From: Heterostelium album PN500
Lineage: Eukaryota; Evosea; Eumycetozoa; Acytosteliales; Acytosteliaceae
Assembly (NCBI RefSeq): GCF_000004825.1
Contig: NW_008805092.1
Span: 558,001 to 622,000, forward strand
DNA length: 64,000 bases
Direction of reading: 5' to 3'
This document shows positions 47,285 to 59,323 of the stretch, in pieces. Below the pieces are notes generated by a model. The model did not search any database. It was not told the origin of the DNA and was given only the letters and a program-made list of their open reading frames with translations. Numbering within the stretch: position 1 is the first letter of the stretch; each line of letters begins with the position of its first letter. Both the position numbers and the translations under genes were made by a program.

Positions 47285-50200
47285 TTTTTCGAATGGATAT
47301 TTTTGTAATGTTTAAATTACAAAATTTATAAATAAAAAAAACAACTATAAAATATTTATTAATAAATAAAAGTATGTTAGCTTTATGTTATAATAATAAT
47401 TTATCATTATTATTATTATTTAAAATTAAAATACAAACCTCTCTATGTTGTCTTTTTGGTTTTTTGTTTCTTTTTTTGTTTTGTTTAGCTACAAAAAAAA
47501 ATAATGATAATTTCTGTACATAAACAAAATAGATGAGTTAGATGTAAAATTGTTGTTGTTGTATTAATATTGATGACTGATATCAACAATAAAATAACTA
47601 TTGAGTTGACTGTATGAAGATTTCTTGATTCTAAACTTATAGACTGATCCTAATCAACAATAATGTTTTGATGATGAATGATTTTTATCACACCAGATTT
47701 GCCAACTATTCCACATAACTTTAAAGTTTGAAGAGTATTTGCTATGTTGATTGTTTGTTTTGACAAAGAAATTGATTTGATTTGAACAAGTGAATTCAAT
47801 TAATATATAATATGTCCAACTGAAAATCGATTGTTGGAAACTAACTAACTAACTAACTAAATAAATAATTAATTTATTATTACTATTAGTATCTATTATT
47901 ATTATTGTTATGATGCTTTTAACTATTAAGCTTCAAGCACTACAAAGTTTGATTTTTAAATAAATGTTAACTTGATAACTTGATTGATTGATTGATTGAT
48001 TGACTTATTAAATATTAATTAAAATAAATAACAAATAAATAAATTTTAAAACTAAAACCAAAAAAAGAAGGAAATAACAAAAAGGTTGTTAGTTTGACAA
48101 AATTGAATAAATAATTATTTTATTATTATTATTTTTTTATTATTGTTATTATATTATTTTTTATTATTGTTGTTTGTTATTGTTGTTGTTGTTAATTAAC
48201 TGTTATAGTTGCTATGTTGTTGTTTGTTGCACTGTTGAGTAACTATATATTTAGTTTACTAATTTATCTATGTAAGTAAATGTGTGTGTATGGTGTGTTT
48301 TGAGTGAGTGAGTTAGTGACTTAGTGACTTGTGAGTGAGTGTAGGTGAGTGATTGAGTTGTATTTATTAAAACAGAGTGATATGATAATTATTTATTGAT
48401 ATTATAAGGTGTGTTTATTTGTTGTTGTTGGTTGTTGTTATTGTATTCTAGCATATAAAAGAACAAGGAAGTGGAAATGGTGGGTAATTTATTGATTGAT
48501 TGATTTTGATTTTGATTATTATTATTTATTTATTTTTTTTAGGAGCAGTAACAACAATAACAACAACTAAGTAATAATATAACAAATTCATGAAGAACCA
48601 TATTAGATGGATAGAATGAATTGAATTGATCAAGCTTGGAAAAATGGAGATAATTTGATTTTTTGTTATATTTATAAATGTAAAAATAATAATTGGTAGT
48701 GGTGGTAGTGGTAATTATAGTAGTAGCAGTAGTAGTTTGATGTATCAAATATATAAATGACAATATATATATATAATTTGATTGTTTATTGGTGGTTGCC
48801 TGGGTAATGAGCTTGATTGGAGTGGTTGGGGTTTGGATTATATTGTTTTTGTTTGTTTTTATATAAAAGAAGGAAAAGACACTCTGTCACTCTTACTTCT
48901 TTCCTTTATTCATTCATTTCAAACTCTTCATGCCATTAAATAAAACCAACACACACACCACGATTATATAAATATAGATATACAACCACACTCCCCTTGA
49001 AATGGTCTACCTCTACTATATATTTCCTCATTCCAGCCATCTAACAATAATTTGGTTAAGCACGCCAAAAGTTTTTTTTTTTTAAATAACCAAAAACATC
49101 ATCATCATCATAAATCAATAAGTTGGTTGTTGATTTATGATGATGATTGAAATTTTAATTTTAAGACAGGATGAAATACCTGTTTGTTGTTTGATACACA
49201 CATGATTGATTTAACAACACAACTCACACATCATCATACAAATTAAAAATAAAAAAGATAAAAGTAAAAATAAGGGGTGGAATTTTGATTTTGATTTTTT
49301 TTTTTTAATAAAATTGGTTGGTTGAAATTTGTTTGATTGATTTGATTAGTTAGGGTTTGGTTTCCAATATTGACAACTATAAAAGTGTGCTTTGTTTTCA
49401 ATTGCAATTAAATTAATAATAAATTTCAAAAAGGTTATTGAAATTTTGTGTTCTATGATTTAGATTGTGATGTTGTTAAATGGTTGGTTGTTAGTTGTTT
49501 AATTATGATTGTTTGTTGCTGTTGTTTTGTGGAATTGCAATATGAAATGTTACTGTAAATATATCACCACCACAATTATACCTTAAATAATTGGTATTCC
49601 CTTTTTGATCTATTTATAAATTAAAATTTCCAAACCATAAAATATCCAACAATCCAGATTCTTAACAATAATAACAAAATGGTGGGAATCTACCCATCGA
49701 TTCTCGAGTGCATGCAAACATATATTTATAAAACAGATCATTTTGCTTATTAGATTGTCTGTTTATTGTTATAACAATCATGTCAATTCTATTACTATTA
49801 CATGTTTGTTTTAAATATTATTTTAATTAATCTTATTAATTATTTTTATTATTAATTCGATATAGTTGGATGATTATATTTAATATCTACTTGCTGTACC
49901 TCTGCTGTAATTTATTTATAAATAAAAAATTGATGGTTTTGGTCCAAAATAAAGTTTATATTTCCGCTACTATTATATAACCATTATTACTATTATTATT
50001 ATTATTGCTAATTAATTGATAATTGGTACTGACAGAATTGAAAATAGATTTTACATGATTTATGATTAATTAATTTTTTGATAGATTTTGATTGGTTTGG
50101 GATTGGATGTTTTTTTTTGTAAAAAAAAAAAAAACAATAAAAAAAACCAAAAATGAGGTCTGAGAGGTGATCAACCAACGAATCACATTCATTTATTTAA

Positions 50201-51581
50201 TTAACAAGATTGAATGGCAGATTTTCAAATTTACTATCAAGATAAATGACAGATTTATAAATATAAAGACTATTGACTACTTTACAATTGTAGAAAAATA
50301 ATAATTTGTTCAGATTCTTACAATAATAACAACGATGAACGATGATTTATTATGATAACTATCTATCTATACACTATTTATTCTTTTTTTATTATAACCT
50401 ACTTTACCTTTGTTTTGTTTGTTTAAATAAATAAATAGAGATTGAATGGAATGATGTATGTATGCTAATAACTATTTCTGTAATATTGAATTGAACAGAG
50501 GATGTGAAATCTAACGAATTTGTTTTGTTTGGTGATGTCTGACAATTCAAACGTTGATGATTACTTCTAATTAAACTAAATTAATTGACTAATATTCTAA
50601 GATTTTGATTGGGTTTGTTTTACTATGATAATACTATTACTATTTTGCTATTATTAATACTATCTATTACTACTATCTATTACTACTATTACTACTATTA
50701 CTACTATATCTGTTACTTTCTTGTTTTAGTCTAAAGGGTTGTTTCAACAAAAGATATAATATACAGATATATAAAATTTGAAGGTAGATATAGATATAGA
50801 TATAGAATATAATTAAAAGTGAACCGTTCAATTGAATTGGTTGTGTTTGTTATTGGTTGGTTGATTAAGGACACACACAAAGTGTTCAAAGGAGAAAGAA
50901 GAATAAAAAAAACAAAACAAAAAAGAACTTGTGAAGAAAGATTTACTAACACATGTGGTGCATAATCAAAACCAAAACACACTCTATTTGTAATGTTGTT
51001 GATTAGAGAGATCTAAAGTTGTGCACAGGGATAACTTTTGAGCTAAAGATTTAAAATCACATGGATTAAAAAAAAAAACAAAACAAAACTTTTATAGGTG
51101 TTTCAACAAAATACAAAGACAAAGATACGCTACTAGGTAGTTGTTGATGATGTTGATAATGATTACTTGGTTGAGGGGTGATTAGTATCAAAAACTGTTT
51201 TGTGTGAAGAAGAATAAGTAATGTTGGGTTTTATTTTAAGAGTAAAAAAAAAAAAAATATATTATTGAGAGCCTTTGATTCAACAAAAAAAAATCATGGT
51301 TTTGTGTGATGAGGGGCTTGCTAAATTTTTTTTTCGAAAGGTTTTTGATTTGAAAGTCATGACAAAATAGGAAAAAAACATGCAGTGCCTTCATTTTTTT
51401 CATTTATTTGATTTTTTTTTTTTCCTTTTAAGGTAAAATCATTAGTTTTTACACAAATTTTAATCAGAATTTAAATCTAAAAAATGTTTTAGAGATTTAT
51501 AATCAACAATATTCGTTATTTTAAAAATAAAACTTTTGAGGATCTCAAAATATATCAATCAAAAACAATATATCTATAAAT
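47285..51581 (-). promoter_or_regulatory. ~4 kb gene-free region upstream of the histidine kinase
   Basis: No credible exon on either strand. On the + strand G exceeds C through most of it (TTGTTGTTG, GATTGATTGATTG, GGTTGGTTG), so in the sense of the - strand kinase gene the leader is C-rich and G-poor, as upstream of the CCCH gene. One opposite island lies at about 48890-49060. Holds a perfect 18-bp hairpin at 49101-49147, plus TATTAC and GATT microsatellites. A long leader or extended promoter is inferred. Confidence 0.4.
49101..49147. other. Perfect 18-bp inverted repeat (hairpin)
   Basis: ATCATCATCATAAATCAA (49101-49118), 11-nt spacer, then the exact reverse complement at 49130-49147. 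It could fold as RNA or as a DNA cruciform. No family match. Confidence 0.6.
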
Positions 51582-51846
51582 TGTAAGTATTAAATTATAT
51601 CATACATTCGAATCGATAGTGGTGCATGTGCCATACCACCTCCATTATTATACCATTGCCAACTTTAAGTTGATGATTAAAAAAAAACATTAACAAGAGC
51701 ATACTGAAACCACATATCATCGCAGTAACACTTATTTAGTTACTTTAAATATAGATGTTGTTTACTATCTTTTTTGTATACATCTCCTACTTCCTTTGGT
51801 TTCTAGTGACCTTTCCAATTTACAATTTACTTATTTTATTATTTTT
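51582..51846 (+). repeat. Dispersed 265-bp repeat, copy B (identical to 10138-10402)
   Basis: Identical by eye to copy A. The right flank (ATTAAAAAAAGTAGCAATATTTTT, which is itself partly tandem at 51846-51910) differs from copy A, as does the left flank. No open frame. It lies at the far end of the histidine-kinase upstream region, and copy A lies near the far end of the CCCH-gene upstream region. Confidence 0.85.
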
Positions 51847-52334
51847 ATTAAAAAAAGTAGCAATATTTTTATTAAAAAAAGATTTTGTCAAAAAGTAGCA
51901 ATATTTTTGATCAAAATAAATAAAGACAATGATAAATTAAAATATATTTTTTGTATCTATAGTTTATTATATATAAGAAATTAATTTAAGTTTATATTTT
52001 TTTTTTGGTTGATTTACTATTTTTTCTTTTTTTTTTTTCTTTTCTTTTTTTTTGTTTTGTTTCTTTCTATCTGTATTTTGTATAAAATCAGTTTGTTCCT
52101 CTCCAAACTAATTAGTTTAAATTAAAAAATATAGTATATATATGATTAATATATGTATAAAAAAAGATATTATTATTATTATTTTACTATTTGGTATTTT
52201 GGTGATGGTGATGATGGTGGTGGTGGTGTATTAGATGTTGTTTTGGTGAATGTGACAATGTTCATATGCTATTATTATAATGTTTTGTTTTGTTTTACTA
52301 TTATTATTATTATTATTATTATTTAATATTTTAA
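51847..52334. other. 3' region of the Pumilio gene
   Basis: AT-rich, with a short imperfect tandem repeat around AGTAGCAATATTTTT (51857-51910). A GGTGATGGTGATGATGGTGG tract lies near 52200. Presumed 3' UTR of the - strand Pumilio gene. Confidence 0.5.
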
Positions 52335-55300
52335 TTAATTATAAATATTCTGATTATTGGTTGGTGTTGCCATTTTCTCAATTCTCGATATTATATGTTT
52401 TCCATAGGTTACTTTCTTGAGAGTTTGAATATACGGTTGAATACGGTTGATAATTAAATCACGCTGAGAGTTATCGACGATATCCAATATTTTTTGGATT
52501 ACATAGTTTGCGTATGGGTCTTTCAGGACCTTGAGCATTACGTTTGATCCAGCACTTGGATCACCCAATATTTCGTTGATGATGATTGCTCTCTCGTTGG
52601 TGTTACCGTACTGTACGCACTTCTCAATGACGTTACTGGCGAACTTGTGTTGACTCAGCTGGTAGATCTGACCTTGGAGCTTCTGGACGATGGCGGTCTT
52701 GTCGGCGGGCGTTCCGTGCTCGAGCACGTGTTGGATCACGTAGTTTCCGTATTGGTCTTGGACGAGCGAGACGGCACAACGCATCAGTTCCTCGAGAATC
52801 GGTGCGACCTGGCTGTCGTTGCAGTGCTCCAGTATACGCTGGATGACACGGCAACCGTAGGGGTGTGTGGCGAGGTCGTAGATGTGTCCGTTGAAGCTGT
52901 CGATGATGAACTGGATCAGGTTGGTTGGTATCTTTTCGATACACTTTTGAATGACGTGGTTACCGTTCTGGTCGGTGACGCACTGAACGATATGACCGTT
53001 TAACTCCTCGATCAACATGATCTGCTGGTCGAGTTCGATGGATTCAATGGCTTTCTGGATGACACGGCAGCCATACATCTGGAGTGCCAATGGCAGGATG
53101 TGTCCCTTGAGTTTGTCGGCAAGGGTGCGCTTCTGGTCGGCGGTTCCGTGCTCAAAGAACTTTTGTAGAACATAGTTTCCAAAGACGTCGGTCATCAGTG
53201 AATGCACGGCGTATATCACTTCGTCAAAGACGAGTTGCTTGTCTTCTAGACCGGCCGACTCTATCTTTTGTTGAATGATACGCGATCCAACTTGATCTTT
53301 GCTAAACTCGGCTATATGACCTTTGATGTCGCTGAGCTCAAGCTTCATTTTCTGTGCACGGAAGTCTTCGAGCAACTGGGATCTAGAGGTAGACGAAGCA
53401 CTGCTACTACTATTACTATTGTTATTGCCATTGCTATTGTTGTTGTTGTTACCATGTTGTTGTGCTGATGATGGTTGTTGTTGTTGTTGTTGTTGTGGTG
53501 ATTGTTGATTTGTATTATATGGTGGTGATACTTGAGTCTGTTGGTTGTTATTATTATTATTGACATTGGTTGGAGCTGACATGTCCTCTGGGTGATGATG
53601 GTGATTGTTGTTGTTGAAGTTGTTGTGGTGTTGTTGTTGGTGATTGTTTTGACTATTCACATTGTTTGGATGGTGTTGTTGTTTCATAAATTGTTGTTGT
53701 TGTTGTGGTTGTTGTTGTTGTGATGTTGGAATTCCATATTGATTATAACTCGGACTATTTGAAGCATTGATAACTGGCGATGGTGTATTTGGTGAGGTAA
53801 TGTTTGGCTTTCGTTTTGGTTGGAATTCCTTGATGTCTTCATTGGGGCGAATGGGTCGCATCGATGAGAGTTGTTGCTGTTGGTTGTATAGCTTCTGTTG
53901 ATCGTTCATATTCATATTCATGTTCAAATTCATACCCTGCTGGTAGTAATCGCGTGAGTTATTGTTATTGTTGTTGCTATTCAGGTAGCTACTTGGCAAC
54001 ATCGGTGGTTGTTGTTGTGACTGCTGTTGTTGTTGTTGGTATTGATTTTGCATTCTCGATTGTTGAAGATATTGTTGTTGTTGTTGAGGATCGTTCTTCA
54101 TGTGTTGTTGTTGTTGTGGTTGATAATATTGTTGTTGTTGTTGCTGCTGTTGTTGATAGTGTTGTTGTTGTTGTTGATGTTGCATCTGTTGTGGACCTCT
54201 CTTTGAACTTGATCCATTTTGAGTAACAATATTCTGTCCACGTCTAGAATCTTTCGATGGATATCCCATCACTGCAACCATTGGATTCATCGATACATTA
54301 CCCATCATCTGAGGTGGTGGATACATATGTGGAACCATTACGCCACCGGTGGACATACCATATGGATATCCATAATTCTGTGAAGTTTCATCCTATTTTC
54401 GATTGTTTGTCAATGATTGATTGTTATGATTTAAAGAGGTGTTTGATTGTACTTACATCATTGCTATTATAATCATCATGATGACTATGATGATCTCTAC
54501 CGTTTAATTCAAATTGAGGATCGTTTAGTGATGGTTCACTAATTTGTGGGAAGGATTTCGAGGACAATCCATGAGCGGATGGAGGAGAGTTCTCTTCGAT
54601 GGTAGCTTGTGAACGGCGACGTTGGTGTGATTTTGGATCGAGTGCTGTCTTTTGGTAGACTGGCGATGGTGTACGTGGGAAATCTTGTTGAATCATGTCG
54701 ACCAATGATTTTGGTTTGCCCTCGAGTGAAATCGAATCCACCGATGAAGGCGAGTTGTTCAACACGATATCGGGTGACTGCTGTCTCAAGATACTGGTTG
54801 GCCCTATTGCATGAGAGGGCAGAGGTTTCTTCAATGACATCTCTTTCTCTTGAAGAGCATTCAACTCTGGGAAATCATGCTCTTGCTGCTGTTGTTGTTG
54901 ATGCTGCTGTTGTTGTTGATGCTGTTGCTGCTGCTGCTTATTCATTGGCTGTGGATGGTGTTGTTGATGTTGATGTTGATGCTGCTGGTGTTGATGTTGA
55001 TAATGTTGTTGTTGTTGTTGTTGTTGTTGATGATGTTGTGGATGTTGATGTTGTTGATGTTGCATCTGTTGCATTTGAAATGGTTCATCATCTGTTTATT
55101 GAATTGGTAAGTTATTAGCGATTGTTCAATCATTTGAAAAACTAGAACAAAAGAAATTGACATACTTATTTTCTTGTTGAAATAGGCTTGATATGGAGAG
55201 ATGAGAGGAGGTGGTAATCTAGGATCCAATGGTCTCTGTGAATAGTAGTAGTTATAGTATTGGATGTCGAGACGTGGATCCTGTGGTGAGATTACCTCTC

Positions 55301-55448
55301 CGCTATACTGTGGAAACTCATCCTCCGGTAAGACGGGTGGTGCAGAACTACTTCTCGATATGGTCTGATCGAATCTCGATTTGATCGTCAATTTTGAAAG
55401 GTCAATTCCATTGAAATCATCTCCCAAGAAATGATTGGAATTATCCAT
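52335..55448 (-). CDS. Pumilio/PUF-family RNA-binding translational repressor
   Basis: Three exons, complement(52335-54392, 54457-55091, 55166-55448); 2976 nt, 991 residues. The C-terminal third (about 660-985) holds eight Pumilio repeats. The base-contacting triplets read, in order, SRIIQ, NYVLQ, CRVIQ, NHVIQ, CRVIQ, NYVIQ, SNVIE and NYVIQ, the canonical Puf code. PUF proteins bind UGUA-containing 3' UTR elements and recruit deadenylases to silence mRNAs. The rest is low-complexity Gln/Asn/His, typical of dictyostelid regulators and possibly prone to condensation. The start MDNSNHFLGDDFNG is the first ATG of exon 1; both joins are in phase. D. discoideum has PUF genes; orthology not assigned. 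Confidence 0.93.
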
Positions 55449-57133
55449 TATTATTATTATTTTTACTAACTATTTATTTTATTTTTATTTCTATCTCTAA
55501 AGTCTAATTTATTTTTGATATAAAAACAACAACTCGGTTTGTGAATATTAATGATTAACTAACTAATGCTATCTTATTATTATTATCTATATAATGTAAC
55601 AACAAAATAAAAAATATGTATATTTTTTTAAAGAAAAAAAAAAGGTGAAAAATAAAAAAAAATAAAAAATTTTAAGCCAAACTTCTGAACAAACGAAAGA
55701 TTGCCTTTTTTTTTCTTTTTTCTTTTTTTCTTTTTTTTTTTTTTTTGGGTGGTTTTTTGGTTATGAGATGAGTGAGAGTATGTGAATGTGAATGTGAAAG
55801 GGTGGACGACGACGAAAGAAGAAGAGGGAGAGGAAAACTACTACTTCTATTCAGTTGTTTGTTGGTTTTGGTTTAGAAAATATATATATTATATAGACAC
55901 AAAAAGGAGTACTTGAGAAATATACAACTATTAAACAATGTTTACAATGTGTTGCAACAAGTCAGTGTGAAACTCGTTGCTGATATTATAATATATATTT
56001 ATAGAAATATATAGAAATATATAGAGAGAGGTTACCGAAATTTATATTTTTATTATTTAAATATGAAGTGTAACACTGACTGGGTTGTTGTTGTTATGTT
56101 ATTATTTGATTTTTATTTTTTTTTTGAAAAATAAAAATATTAAATAATTTTTAGTTACTATTTATTATTTTTTGTTTTATTCTGTTTGTTTATACTATTA
56201 TACAAAAAGTTGTTGAAATTATTTATTAAATATCTAAATAAAAACAAATAGAATAGAAAACAAACAAACAAACAAACAAATATTTATATATATAAAGAGA
56301 GGAAGCTTTTATTTGTTTGTTTGAAGTTTAATCTGTACTTTCTACTTCTGAATCTTTTGAATTGTTATCTTTCTTTACTTTTTACTTTTTAAAACTACAA
56401 ACTAAACTAAACTAAATAAACATAAACTACTTCTAACCTACTACCTATCTACTAAACTACTGTTTACTCTTTCAAAAAATAAAAAATAGAATAGCAACAA
56501 CAAAAAATATAAAACTATAATGAAATAGTTTGAATATTTAATATTTATAAGTTTCGATGTAACAATAATATAAATATAAATATATATCTGGTGTTGTTTT
56601 TTGTTGTTGTTGTTGATAAGACTTACTGTTAAACTGAGTAAGCAGGAAAAAAGAAAAATAAGCGTTTGGAAAAAAAAAAAAAAAAATTTGTATTTTTTAT
56701 GTGGTTGGTCATGAAAAAAAAAAAAAAAAAAAAACTAGTATTTTTTCGTCCTTTTAATTTTTATGAAATTCATTTATATTTGAACTCAATGAAATGAATA
56801 ATCCATTGGATTATTCCATTAAACCGTATAATACATTTATTCATGTATTTTTTTGATCAATTTAAACTCAGCGATTTTGGATAATCAATCAGTATCTTTA
56901 AATAAACAAATACTCATATTGAATGAACAAATAGTATTTTCTTTGTTTTTGTAAATTTACACATTTAAAAGTTTCTCACATTTTAATATCATAAAATATC
57001 TTTGTTTCAATGTTTTCATATTAATCCTGGCACATAAATTTACAGCAATTTTAAATTTCCAAACCCAAAAAATTTTGTTTTTTTTCAATTAACGCATTTG
57101 AACCAATCTTTGTAAAATGTTGAAGTTCAACAT
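55449..57133. promoter_or_regulatory. Upstream region of the Pumilio gene and 3' flank of the next gene
   Basis: No exon seen. 55740-55830 is purine-rich on the + strand (GAATGTGAATGTGAAAGGGTGG, GACGACGACGAAAGAAGAAG), so C/T-rich in the sense of the - strand Pumilio gene. The remainder is A/T tracts, including two long A runs near 56670 and 56720. Confidence 0.45.
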
Positions 57134-58114
57134 TCAATATTTATTGTATCTTGATAAGGTGGTGCTGTTGGCGGGGTATGAACGTTTTTTGACTTTCGAT
57201 GATGACGACGATGATGATAATGATGATTCCCAAAATTGAATTTTGGTTGGATTGATGAATTGGTGTTCTCTGGAGAGCGTGGGGTGTAGCAGGCTGGAGA
57301 ACGACTTGATCGTTCGGATTCTCATGCGCATCAGTTCCAGTGCTTCGCTTGCTGTGGTGGGTGCGTGCACTGCCAGTGTCTGGTTGTCTAAGATCCAACG
57401 GAATCGCCAGCAACCGCCTAGGTTCGTGGTGATATGTACTACAGGGACACTCGAGCGAATCGAAGCTGCCAGCAGCTGGGAGTAGGCTTGCGATCTACTG
57501 TTGACAACGGCTTCGGCAGAGTCGCACAACGCAATGGCAAAGACGATTTGCGAATCCAACTCCTCTGGAGGTGTCAATCGGTGACAAACAACTACATGCA
57601 CACAACCCTGAAGTATAAAAGAGATATATGGCAGTGCAGTATAAAGGAATTCATCACCCCTATCGGAGACATTGTAGAATTGATATTGATTACCATCTCC
57701 AAGATCGTAATATCTCTTCAAATGATCAATACAATATTCAATATTATCTTTCTGTTGTTGTTCGTCTTCTTTATGTTGTTCTTCTTCTTGTTGTTGACCT
57801 TTATTATTCATATTACGAATACTACTACTACTACTACTACCAATACCATTTTCATTGTTTGTTGTTGAGATAGTCTCCTCCCCCTCTTCCTTTACATTCA
57901 CTTCTTGGTCTTTGGAAGATACCGTCATCATTGTCTTACCATTGATTCTCTCTGGTTTGATGGAAGACCAATCGAAATCTGGTACCTCGGTAAGATTCGA
58001 AGGAAACTGGAATCGATTGATCACCTTTATCTGCAAACCAAGTTCATCTTGAATCGTCTTCCACTCTATATCACTTGTTTCTGACATTGACATCTTCATA
58101 GTCCATTCAGACAA
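57134..58114 (-). CDS. Unrecognised protein with a compact C-terminal domain
   Basis: Single exon, 326 residues, possibly starting at an internal Met (MKMSMSE or MSMSE). It has an N-terminal short globular part (about 1-65), an Asn/Ser/Gln/Glu low-complexity linker (about 75-130), then a well-composed region (about 130-300). That region has LYTALPYISFILQGCVHVVVCHRL, IVFAIALCDSAEAVVNSRSQA and GGCWRFRWILDNQ, followed by a Ser-rich basic tail. The varied composition and absence of stops argue it is real. I do not recognise the family. The hydrophobic strands and conserved-looking Cys, Asp and Glu suggest an enzyme-like alpha/beta fold, but no function is claimed. Confidence 0.7.
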   Translation of the reverse strand: MSEWTMKMSMSETSDIEWKTIQDELGLQIKVINRFQFPSNLTEVPDFDWSSIKPERINGKTMMTVSSKDQEVNVKEEGEETISTTNNENGIGSSSSSSIRNMNNKGQQQEEEQHKEDEQQQKDNIEYCIDHLKRYYDLGDGNQYQFYNVSDRGDEFLYTALPYISFILQGCVHVVVCHRLTPPEELDSQIVFAIALCDSAEAVVNSRSQAYSQLLAASIRSSVPVVHITTNLGGCWRFRWILDNQTLAVHAPTTASEALELMRMRIRTIKSFSSLLHPTLSREHQFINPTKIQFWESSLSSSSSSSKVKKRSYPANSTTLSRYNKY

Positions 58115-58636
58115 AAATAATAAATAAATTTAGTTTAGTATAATGGATTATCATCATCTTTATTCACTCATTATTCATTTTTATTTATAATAAATTTAAT
58201 TAAACCAATGATTAACAAATAAAAATTTAAATAATCTAAATGACAGCAACAACTAAATAGAGTAAAAACTACCCATTTGTGTTAGTGACATTCAAAATTG
58301 ATTGTTTTTTTAAGTTTCTAATATTGATAAATGAACAAATTAGTATATTTTTACTATCTTTGTCATTGTCTTGTTATTATTATTTATTAAATTATTAAAT
58401 AAATGAAGAATAAAGTTCATTTATGTGTCGTTATGTTGGAAGGTATTGGTTACCAATGCATTGTTGTTTGAGCGTTATTGCTATAGTTTTCGTAAAGCTA
58501 TTTTTACTATTGTGTACTAAATGATTGATTCTTTGGTGAGTGGTGAATGATGTTTGTTTGTTGTTTGATTGGTGTAATTAGTTATTATTGAATTGATATA
58601 TATATATATAAGCTATGTTATGTTTTGTTGATTGTT
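58115..58636. other. Intergenic region upstream of the unrecognised gene
   Basis: AT-rich; no gene, RNA or repeat recognised. Confidence 0.55.
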
Positions 58637-59047
58637 TTAGGCAACACGCTTTCCAGAGTATAATTCTTCGACTGGTGCATAACGCTTCTCGACAATCTTG
58701 ATATCTACAGTGGAGGCAATTGGTGGGAGTTTAGTCTCGACAAACTTTACGAATTTATCGGCAACTTCGATTGGTGCATCGATCTGTACGACACGCTTCA
58801 TCACACGAATTTCATATTGATCTCTGGAACGCTTATCTACATGCGGTGATTTATTGACTGTGTATTTCTTTGAGGTGGTTGGCAATGGGAATGGTCCACT
58901 GGTTTTGATACCCGACAGCTTGGCTGCCCATGCTACTCTCTTTGCAATGTATGGCAATGCCTTATCGACACCATGCATTTGAAAACTAACAATCTTTCTA
59001 CCTGCACCTACAACTGTTGCTGCTGCTGATCCAACTAAACCTGACAT
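58637..59047 (-). CDS. Mitochondrial small-subunit ribosomal protein uS10m
   Basis: Single exon, 136 residues from the ATG at 59047 (MSGLVGSAAATVV). An upstream in-frame ATG at 59086 would add 13 residues, but the shorter form begins with a better mitochondrial presequence. The C-terminal ~85 residues match the uS10 fold: SGPFPLPTTSKKYTVNKSPH, SRDQYEIRVMKRVVQI and KLPPIASTVDIKIVEK. uS10 sits in the head of the small ribosomal subunit. Bacterial-type SPHV(D)K rather than the cytosolic uS10 sequence, plus the N-terminal extension, indicate the mitochondrial form. Confidence 0.88.
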   Translation of the reverse strand: MSGLVGSAAATVVGAGRKIVSFQMHGVDKALPYIAKRVAWAAKLSGIKTSGPFPLPTTSKKYTVNKSPHVDKRSRDQYEIRVMKRVVQIDAPIEVADKFVKFVETKLPPIASTVDIKIVEKRYAPVEELYSGKRVA

Positions 59048-59323
59048 CTCTCTTTTTTTTCTCTTCTCTACTTTATACAAAAACAAAACAAAACTAAAAA
59101 CAATAATGATTTAAATTAATAAAGTTGTGTCGATCAAATTTGATACACTACTGCAACCACACACCAAAAAAAAAAAATGATCAATAGAAAAAAAAAAAAA
59201 AAAAAACGACAAAAATTATTTTTTTTATAAATTTATTTTTTATAAATCTTTATATTCGATATTCATTTGTATTTGTATTTGTATGATTGTTTGTGTGATT
59301 ATAATTATGATCATTTTTTTAAC

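Noticed and set aside
48539-48763. 74-codon - strand frame in the histidine-kinase upstream region
   Set aside because: Thr/Tyr-rich microsatellite translation; no support.
57075-57110. tRNA B box on - strand (GGTTCAAATGC)
   Set aside because: Flanking bases cannot form the T stem; no A box.
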